From an uncultured Trueperaceae bacterium (GTDB lineage Bacteria; Deinococcota; Deinococci; Deinococcales; Trueperaceae), in contig CALCHY010000009.1 of the NCBI GenBank assembly GCA_937907415.1, positions 1-15,054 of the forward strand: a stretch of 15,054 nt of DNA, in the 5' to 3' direction. The notes beneath the pieces were generated by a model. That model was not told the origin of the DNA and did no database searches. It was given only the letters and a program-made list of their open reading frames with translations. Within the stretch, counting starts at the first letter, position 1; each line of letters starts with the position of its first letter. Positions 7,120 through 12,589 of the stretch are shown in pieces. The position numbers and the translations under genes were made by a program.

Positions 7120-7975
7120 GTCGCCATCTCTCTTGCGGGCTTTTCGCAACTTCGGCCGGAACAAGATGCTGACCATCGGGAGCATCCTTTTCATCGCACC
7201 GCTCGTCTGCGCACTATTCGCCCAGTGGATCGCTCCCCAGGACCCAGCCATCCAGGCCCTGATCATGCGCCTGAAGCCCCCTTCCTGGCTGGGCGGAGAC
7301 CCTCGCTTCCTGCTTGGCACCGACGGACTCGGCCGGGACATCCTATCGCGGCTCATCTACGGCGCCCGAGTCTCGCTGATAGTCGGCCTCACGGTCGTCG
7401 CCATCGGCGGCACTCTCGGCACGCTAGTCGGGCTGGTGTCCGGCTACGTTGGCGGGTTGTTCGACGCCATCGTTATGCGCATCGTAGACGTGTTCCTGGC
7501 GTTCCCGTTCCTCGTGCTCGCGTTAGTAGTCATGGCGCTGACGGGCCCTGGCCTCATCAACGTCATCCTCGTCCTTGGCTTCACGAGTTGGGTGCCGTAC
7601 GCGCGCGTGGCCAGGGCCAAGGTGCTGAGCCTCAAAGAGCGCGAGTTCGTCGAGGCGTCTCAGGCCCTAGCGGCCGGTTCCTGGCGAGTGATGCTGCGTC
7701 ACGTTCTCCCTAACATCTTTTCATCGATCATCGTCATCGCGTCGTCTCGCGTTGCCACGGCAATCGTCGCGGAGGCCACGCTTTCGTTTCTCGGCCTAGG
7801 TGTTGGAACCGCAACCCCGTCGTGGGGCGCGAGCCTGGCCGATGGCCGTACGTATCTGCTCATTGCATGGTGGCCAGCTACTCTGCCCGGCCTCGCCATC
7901 ATGCTAACCGTGCTTGCGATAAACCTCATTGGGGACGGCTTGCGTGACAGGCTCGATCCTCGGCTGAAGACGTAG
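7112..7975 (+). CDS. DppC-type ABC transporter permease
   Basis: This 287-residue membrane protein is the second permease of the importer. The N-terminal helix follows a basic stretch (FRNFGRNK), and the DppC hallmark LGTDGLGRDILSRLIYGARV lies at about 68-87. The EAA-type loop (about 178-200, EFVEASQALAAGSWRVMLRH) docks to an ATPase, and the C-terminus has ATLSFLGLGV and PSWGASLADGR, typical of the family. ATG at 7112 overlaps the end of the DppB-like gene by eight bases, implying coupled translation; the frame extends upstream to 7073 only with a non-ATG codon. The required DppD/DppF-like ATPases are not encoded in this window, so they must be supplied from elsewhere in the genome. Confidence 0.95.
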   Translation: MTRSPSLLRAFRNFGRNKMLTIGSILFIAPLVCALFAQWIAPQDPAIQALIMRLKPPSWLGGDPRFLLGTDGLGRDILSRLIYGARVSLIVGLTVVAIGGTLGTLVGLVSGYVGGLFDAIVMRIVDVFLAFPFLVLALVVMALTGPGLINVILVLGFTSWVPYARVARAKVLSLKEREFVEASQALAAGSWRVMLRHVLPNIFSSIIVIASSRVATAIVAEATLSFLGLGVGTATPSWGASLADGRTYLLIAWWPATLPGLAIMLTVLAINLIGDGLRDRLDPRLKT

Positions 7976-8012
7976 GGAACCACAAGACAACTGCACCGAA
8001 GGAGTGAAGCGA

Positions 8013-9026
8013 GTGAAGCCAATAACCATTGCAGGTACGACCGTCCACCCTGGCGAGAGCAAGTTCGTGCGCATCCCGGTAGCACGCATGCCGCGGGGCG
8101 ACACGTTGGAGCTCGTCGTCCGCGCAGTTGTAGGCCTGCAAGACGGGCCCGTTCTAGGGTTGGAGTCCGGCTCCCACGGCGACGAAGCCTTCGCAATTCA
8201 GACCATCCACGAGGTCATTGAGCACCTAGACGCCACCAAGCTTAAGGGCGCCGTACTTGGCATGCCAGTCTGCAACCCGGTGGCGTTCGAGACGTTCACG
8301 CGCCTGACCGGCATTGGCATGACAACCGACGCCGTGAACCTCAACATCGTCTTCCCAGGCTCCCCCACAGGCTCGCTCGTCTCGCAGATCGCGCACGCCA
8401 TCGCCACCCACTTCCTTCCACACCTCGACGCCCTCGTAGACTTTCATAGCGGGGGGCTCGAGAGCGCTATTGACTACACTCTCGTAAAACAGAGCGGTGG
8501 GCCAGTCTCGCCGCGCATCCTCGAATTGTCGAAGGCGTTGGGCTCTGACTTCCTATCTATTACGCGGACCGACCCAAGCGGCGTGAGTTCCATTTCGGAG
8601 CTGGCTGAGTCCATGGGAATCGCAGCCGTGGTCACCATGCTAGGGGGCTCGGTCACGAGCAGCGACGTCGGAGTACTGCAGCGCTCCGTCGCGGGCGTGC
8701 AAAACGTCATGCGCACCCTCGGGATGCTGGACGGTGCCCCAACACCCAATCCTCGTCAGAGAGTAATAGGCGACCGCAAGCTCGTCAGACACCTGCAAGG
8801 CGGCATCTTCATCCCAGCTGTCGGGTTCGACAAGGTAGCCGCAGTGGTTCCAAAGGGCACGTTGGTCGGCTCCGTGCGCGATGCCAACACCTACGAGCTG
8901 CTTGAAGAGTACCGGGCCCCGTACCACGAGACCATCCTTATCATGATCCGCGGGGTGTTCGGCCGCGTGTTTGCCGGAGACTACGCGTTCATATTTGGGG
9001 ATCAGTCAACCGCACAGGTCGTGTAA
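8013..9026 (+). CDS. Aspartoacylase/succinylglutamate-desuccinylase family protein (AAL-2), catalytic residues substituted
   Basis: This 337-residue protein is a clear paralogue of AAL-1 at 453-1436 along its whole length (for example HGDEAFAI, LKGAVLGMPVCNPVAFETFT, and the C-terminal GDYAFIFGD). The metal site is kept: His55 and Glu58 in SHGDE, His145 in DFH. However, the family Asn-Arg motif reads NIVFPG, with Ile112 where AAL-1 has Arg100, and the catalytic VEVGG block reads TMLGG, with Met209 where AAL-1 has Glu196. It may be a zinc-binding pseudoenzyme, a binding or regulatory subunit, or an enzyme with altered chemistry. The GTG at 8013 is chosen because AAGGAG (7999-8004) lies eight bases upstream; the GTG at 8004 overlaps that site. 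It is the last gene of the importer operon, 37 bases after the DppC-like gene. Confidence 0.88.
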   Translation: MKPITIAGTTVHPGESKFVRIPVARMPRGDTLELVVRAVVGLQDGPVLGLESGSHGDEAFAIQTIHEVIEHLDATKLKGAVLGMPVCNPVAFETFTRLTGIGMTTDAVNLNIVFPGSPTGSLVSQIAHAIATHFLPHLDALVDFHSGGLESAIDYTLVKQSGGPVSPRILELSKALGSDFLSITRTDPSGVSSISELAESMGIAAVVTMLGGSVTSSDVGVLQRSVAGVQNVMRTLGMLDGAPTPNPRQRVIGDRKLVRHLQGGIFIPAVGFDKVAAVVPKGTLVGSVRDANTYELLEEYRAPYHETILIMIRGVFGRVFAGDYAFIFGDQSTAQVV

Positions 9027-9059
9027 CCGAGACGGAAGCGTTTTAATAGCGCTTGTCGG
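9027..9059 (+). terminator. Weak hairpin after the importer operon
   Basis: AAGCG (9036-9040) pairs with CGCTT (9050-9054), and CCGA (9027-9030) with TCGG (9056-9059), forming an interrupted stem that starts directly after the AAL-2 stop. The loop is T/A-rich but no T-run follows. It is the only terminator-like structure seen at the end of the operon. Confidence 0.3.
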
Positions 9060-9824
9060 GGGAAGTCAAGCAACTTGTAGAAGCCCTGGATGTCGGTGAG
9101 CGTCACTGCGTCCAGGGCCGTATTCGTGGCAACGCTTAAGTCGGTCATGGCCATGATGGCGTTCGAATGTGAGTGGACACTTGAGGGTGGTCGTTGATGG
9201 CGATTGTGTGTGGGATGCGCTTCTGTTACTGGGTAAGGAGCGCACTTCGAAGAGCCGTAAATGCACAATCGCTTCGCGTAAGCATCTTCTGGCTGCGGAT
9301 ACGCTGGGTATTCTTGATGCACAGTGTGCCTTCGCACGGCGACGTGGAACGGTGTCGAGTACGTGCTGCTCGGCCTTGACGAGCGCTGATGGCATTGGTC
9401 GCGTGAAGATCGTCCAGGCCTTCGGCCGAATAGTCGAGGTGTCAATGGACTCACCGCTCGCTCCATGCCACTTTTAGTGCCGCACGATGCCCTAAATCGC
9501 TCAGTAGGTGCAGCGTATGGCTGGGAGTGGTCATTGGAGTAAAGAGAGAGACGGGGGCTCCTTCTTGATTTGAACCTGACTCGGTCAGCATAGGCGCAGG
9601 CCACGGTCGACAGTTAGACAATTGGCCATTATGGATGTCTCTCGCACGTTTGAGTGCGGATACTCCGTTAGCGAGTGGGCCTTAAGTAGGCAGTGTTGGC
9701 CTCGGATCCGTCAGTGCTATTGTTGTAGTAGGGTTGGCGGTGCTTAGTAGACGTCATGAGTGGACTGGGCCGAAGTTGGTAGGGGCACGGCTTCTCGGGT
9801 CCAGATAGGCTCTTGACTTACTAG
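9060..9824. other. Stretch without a convincing gene; probable decayed accessory DNA
   Basis: About 765 bases hold no gene I can support. The composition looks less GC-rich than the flanking genes. The only hint of former coding is a minus-strand frame from about 9154 down to the stop at 9002 that reads MAMTDLSVATNTALDAVTL and then DIQGFYKLLDFPRQALLKRF, with GC-rich third positions at first, running into the antisense of the AAL-2 3' end. That frame is open up to 9604, but the upper part has no protein-like character. The stretch ends where an IS30 transposase remnant begins, so it is probably debris of inserted elements. Confidence 0.5.
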
Positions 9825-10704
9825 CGGCTTCTTGAGGGACGGACCTTCGTGGAGGTCGCCGAGGAGTTCGATTGCTCGCTGAACTTCCTCTTCCGCCGGT
9901 CCGGGGCGCAGAGGGCGCGAGCTAGGTGTGGGCCGGTGAGGTCGCCCTTTTGCCTCTCCCCAGGCACGCTGATGTGCGCGCTGTATGGCGCGTGGCACGG
10001 CCGCGAGTACCGAAGATTGCTGATAACGCTCCCCTGCGGAGCGAGGCCGAGCGGCTCCTCACCGACCTGTGGTCGCCGCAGCAGATCAGCATGCACATTG
10101 AGGGGGCGTACCCTGATGATGAAGGTATCCGCATCAGCCACGAGTGCGTCTACCGGGCGCTGTTCGTGCAAGGGTTCCGCATGGAGCTGAGCACTTGTTT
10201 GCGTAGTGGCCGCGCCAGCTGGCGGTGACAGGGCCGCTACAGCACGCAAGGGCACATCCACGGAGCGTGGTGATGATTAGCGAGCGTCCCGCCGAGGTGG
10301 GCGACCACGCCGTGCCCGGACACTGAGTAATGGTCGGCAAGGAAGGTGAAGTCCGCCGTTGACACGCTGGCGGAGCGCAAGACGCGCTACCCGATACTGC
10401 TGCATCTCCTGTATGGCCGCACTGCGGCTCGAGTGAGCGACGCGCTTACTGAGCGCATCACTGAGTTGCACGAAACGTTACGGAGGTTGCTGACGCGGAC
10501 GAGGGCAAGGAGATGAGCCAGCACGTTGCCTTCACGGTCGATACCGGCGTGCAGGTCTACTTCTGCGATCCGCACAGCCCCTGGCAGCGCGGCAGTAACG
10601 AGAACATCAACCGCCGACCCTGGAGCACCCTCGACTGGAAATCACTCGCAGAGGTTTACTCTGCCACTGTTGCGATGACCGATTTGGACCACCGGGATCT
10701 TTAG
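9825..10704 (+). pseudogene. Decayed IS30-family transposase
   Basis: Several frames together reproduce an IS30 transposase. An N-terminal helix-turn-helix-like piece (RTFVEVAEEFDCSL) lies near 9843-9884. A second block is in another frame: LWSPQQISMHIEGAYPDDEG, then ISHECVYRALFVQ, at about 10067-10170. Another block, MISERPAEVGDHAVPGH, is followed by a stop at about 10322 where the family has GHWEGDL. LAERKTRY to LHETLRRLLT (about 10367-10496) comes next, and finally GKEMSQHVAFTVDTGVQVYF plus SPWQRGSNEN (about 10504-10608). Of the DDE triad only the final Glu (SNEN) survives: the first Asp region is interrupted and the second (usually WDQG) is frameshifted. After SNENI the sequence jumps to STLDWKSLAEVY, so roughly 35-40 residues are deleted. 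The element cannot transpose. Terminal inverted repeats were not found with confidence. Confidence 0.88.
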
Positions 10705-10779
10705 GCGATCCCCTGCCCCAGCAGCCACCGAGCGAACTAGGTGTTTCTTAACGCCCTCTGACCAAGTCCGTCCGCGTGC
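10705..10779. other. Possible right end of the IS30 remnant
   Basis: The 75 bases between the transposase remnant and the lipoprotein gene contain AGGTGTTTCTTAACGCCCT from 10739, which has the look of an IS30-type right terminal repeat. No matching left end was found upstream of 9825, so the assignment is tentative. Confidence 0.25.
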
Positions 10780-11151
10780 TCACCCGTACACAAGGTAAGC
10801 GCCCGCCGGCACGCGTCGTTCAAGCTCGCGGCATGCGCCGGGAGGGGGTTGCTGGCCGGGCGGCTGGTGCGGGTACCAGATGCGGCAGGTGCCGGGCGGC
10901 GGGAAGTGTCCGGGCGGGATCTTGAAGTAGCGGCCGTCCACGTCCTGCACTTCGATGGCGCCTTTACGGCTGGCTGGCACGTGCACCGTTAGCAGTCCGC
11001 TGCTGGTGGGGGTGGCGGTCACCCGGACGGAGGCGCCCACGTCGACCGTGAGCGATGGTGCGCAGGCCGATAAGGCCACTGCGAGCAGTGCGGCGGCGAT
11101 GAGCGCACCGCGACGCGCGCTGCGGGTTAGGAGACGCGGGGAGGGCCGCAT
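10780..11151 (-). CDS. Small lipoprotein with duplicated Pro/Gly/Cys motif
   Basis: This intact 123-residue protein has a basic N-terminus, a hydrophobic segment (ALIAAALLAVALSAC) and a lipobox with Cys30, so it should be a membrane-anchored lipoprotein. The C-terminal part contains a repeated motif of the form PPGxxPPPGxCR (about 79-90 and 97-108), with RIWYP between the copies and a VPAGAYLVYG ending. I recognise this as a widespread uncharacterised lipoprotein type of GC-rich Gram-negative bacteria, but no function is established that I know of. The two motif Cys residues (89 and 107) could form a disulfide or bind something. The start at 11151 fits the signal peptide, although no clear ribosome binding site precedes it. 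It stands alone among decayed genes yet is undamaged, which argues that it is under selection. Confidence 0.8.
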   Translation of the reverse strand: MRPSPRLLTRSARRGALIAAALLAVALSACAPSLTVDVGASVRVTATPTSSGLLTVHVPASRKGAIEVQDVDGRYFKIPPGHFPPPGTCRIWYPHQPPGQQPPPGACRELERRVPAGAYLVYG

Positions 11152-11235
11152 GCTGGAGTTTAACCACGCCCAGTTGAGTGGCGGGTGAGCACGTAAACAA
11201 GCGACCGCTTGTCATGCCCCTGTTGAACAGTTGGC

Positions 11236-11296
11236 CTCACGAGGTTCGAGTCTGCAAGCAATATGAATCCGGACCTGCAGAAACGAGCCTCGTGAG
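11236..11296. repeat. 61-base interrupted palindrome in non-coding DNA
   Basis: CTCACGAGGTTCG (11236-11248) pairs with 11284-11296 with a single mismatch (G-U on one strand), and after a 2x2 internal loop TCTGCA (11251-11256) pairs with TGCAGA (11276-11281), leaving a 19-base loop. It lies in a ~320-base stretch (11152-11470) where I see no gene. It could be a small RNA, a recombination or element end, or a relic. It lacks integron attC consensus ends. Confidence 0.5.
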
Positions 11297-11469
11297 AGAA
11301 GGCCCTTACCAAACCCAGCGCAGTTCAAAGGCCCTCCACGACGACCTGCGCCGCGCCCCAGCCCCACGGTCAGCGGTCCCTAGTTCATCGATTCCGTGTC
11401 GACCTAGGGCGACGACTGAGGAGAGTATGCGTCCGGCGTCGAGGCAAGTCCTCATTCCTTCATAGCCTG

Positions 11470-11960
11470 ATGTCGGACCACTTGAGAGCGGGGATTGCCG
11501 CCGGAACGCATCTTCTCGTGTCGTTGGAAGACGAATGGCTGGTTGGCATGGCGGCTGAGGATCTCGGCTGGCTACCTGAAGTGCACCGCCGCGCAATCCT
11601 GCAGTTCGCGAGCAGGGGAGGCAAACCATCGGCCGAGGCTCAGGCCGTGCCCCGGCCGGGAGACACTCGTTCAGTTTCCACTAGGCTTTGCGCCACGCTG
11701 GTCAGGAACCTGGCGACGATGTATTGCGTCTGGGCGTTGACGACCGAACTGCCTTGGACGCTGCCTTGCGCGGCTACCTCCGGGTGGGTGGTTTTCCTGA
11801 AGCGCAAGGCGTGAGAGTCCGCGACCGGATGCAGTTGCGGATGGCGTATTGGTCCTGCGCGACGTCATCGAACGCCACGGTCCGCGACTTACGGTCGTAC
11901 CTCGAGGACGCGTTTCCCGTGTACGGGCGCCAGGCGATTGCCGTCAGATTCGATCAGTGT
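11470..11960 (+). pseudogene. Decayed AAA-type ATPase of the DUF4143 family
   Basis: Pieces in different frames match this family in order: LPPERIFS (near 11491-11514), LEDEWLVGMAAEDLGWLPEV (about 11525-11584), SFHEALRHAGQEPGDD-like residues split by a frameshift (about 11670-11720), ALDAALRGYLRVGGFPEAQG (about 11748-11810) and VLRDVIERHG (about 11850-11882), with a further frame change to DLRSYLEDAFPVY (about 11886-11924). The LRVGGFPEAQG and LRDVIERHG motifs are typical of the C-terminal DUF4143 region. The Walker A end is missing and parts between RHG and the YLEDAF motif are deleted. Family members are nucleotide-binding proteins of uncertain role, often in accessory regions. No frame reads through, so it is not functional. 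Confidence 0.75.
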
Positions 11961-12213
11961 GGCGCTCACGCGGTAGGGGCCCAGTGCCAGGGCGCGGTTG
12001 AGGGAGGTTGCCAGGGTGAGAGCTCCAGGCGTCGCTTGGCGATGCAGGGTATTGCGCTAGGGTCAGTCCATGCCCCTTCGGGGGACTGACGGCCCTGCCA
12101 CCGTCTCCACCTGAAGGAGGCGGAGATCTTCCAGGCTGGCGGTACCGCCATCCTGTCCTGTGCGGGTACCACGCCCGACGAGCTGCTGCATGTCCCGCTC
12201 GTGCCGAGAGTGA
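11961..12213. other. Gap without a supported gene
   Basis: Between the DUF4143 and zinc-ribbon remnants I see no intact gene. A minus-strand frame around 12015-11900 (TSLNRALALGPYRVSATLIE) has protein-like character but is bounded by stops and overlaps the end of the DUF4143 remnant on the other strand, so it is not called. Confidence 0.35.
12062..12090. terminator. UUCG-capped hairpin
   Basis: GTCAGTCC (12062-12069) pairs with GGACTGAC (12083-12090), and an inner CC-TTCG-GG forms a UUCG tetraloop, a common cap of bacterial terminators. No T-run follows. It lies downstream of the DUF4143 remnant and beyond the 3' end of the zinc-ribbon remnant on the opposite strand, so it may have served either. 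Confidence 0.4.
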
Positions 12214-12505
12214 TCAGGGAGAGCTTTGGCCCGTGCCTACGTCTACTTGCGTGCGGCTGCCGCAATCCTCGCAGGCGCCGGCGAAGCCCTTAGGGGCTCG
12301 CTCCAGTCGGACCTTCTTACCGCACGAGGGGCAGTCGGCTTTGGCTGCTGTGTTCTTGCCGCAGGAGGCGCACGCGCAGGAAGTGCGCGACTCGCAGCAT
12401 CTCGCGTTCGTTGAAGTTGCGTGGCGCCTCCGCGAACCTGCCCAGGTTGGGGCTCAGCAGACCGGTGGCCCTGTCATATCTGCTTGAACCCCCATCACGG
12501 CGCAC
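12214..12505 (-). pseudogene. Frameshifted zinc-ribbon protein remnant
   Basis: On the minus strand one frame gives RATGLLSPNLGRFAEAPRNF then NEREMLRVAHFLR (about 12470-12375), and the next frame continues with CACASCGKNTAAKADCPSCG then KKVRLERAPKGFAG and CEDCGSRTQV (about 12385-12235), ending at the stop at 12216-12214. The paired cysteines (CxxC in ASCG context, CPSC, CEDC) indicate a zinc ribbon. A single frame change near 12380 would join the two parts. GTG at 12505 is the first possible start but has no convincing ribosome binding site, so the 5' end may be lost. I do not recognise the family; phage or mobile-element proteins often carry such ribbons. Confidence 0.5.
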
Positions 12506-12589
12506 TCTCCTCAGCCATGCTGTAATGCCCTGTTTTTCCTAAACACGCCAGACGCAACGTCCAAGGGGCGGGGCCCAGGAGGCAGGCAG

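Noticed and set aside
9169..9477. Plus-strand open frame of 102 residues
   Set aside because: No family features, no ribosome binding site and low protein-like quality; it lies in probable decayed DNA.
11236..11260. GGTTCGAGTC resembling a tRNA T-arm
   Set aside because: The flanking bases do not pair as a T-stem and no anticodon or acceptor arms are present; the sequence belongs to the longer palindrome.
11221..11296. Integron attC-like site
   Set aside because: GTTGAAC occurs on the left but no matching consensus is found at the right end in the needed order.
12521..12526. TGTAAT as a -10 box for the large lipoprotein gene
   Set aside because: No -35 element at suitable distance; a single hexamer match is too weak.
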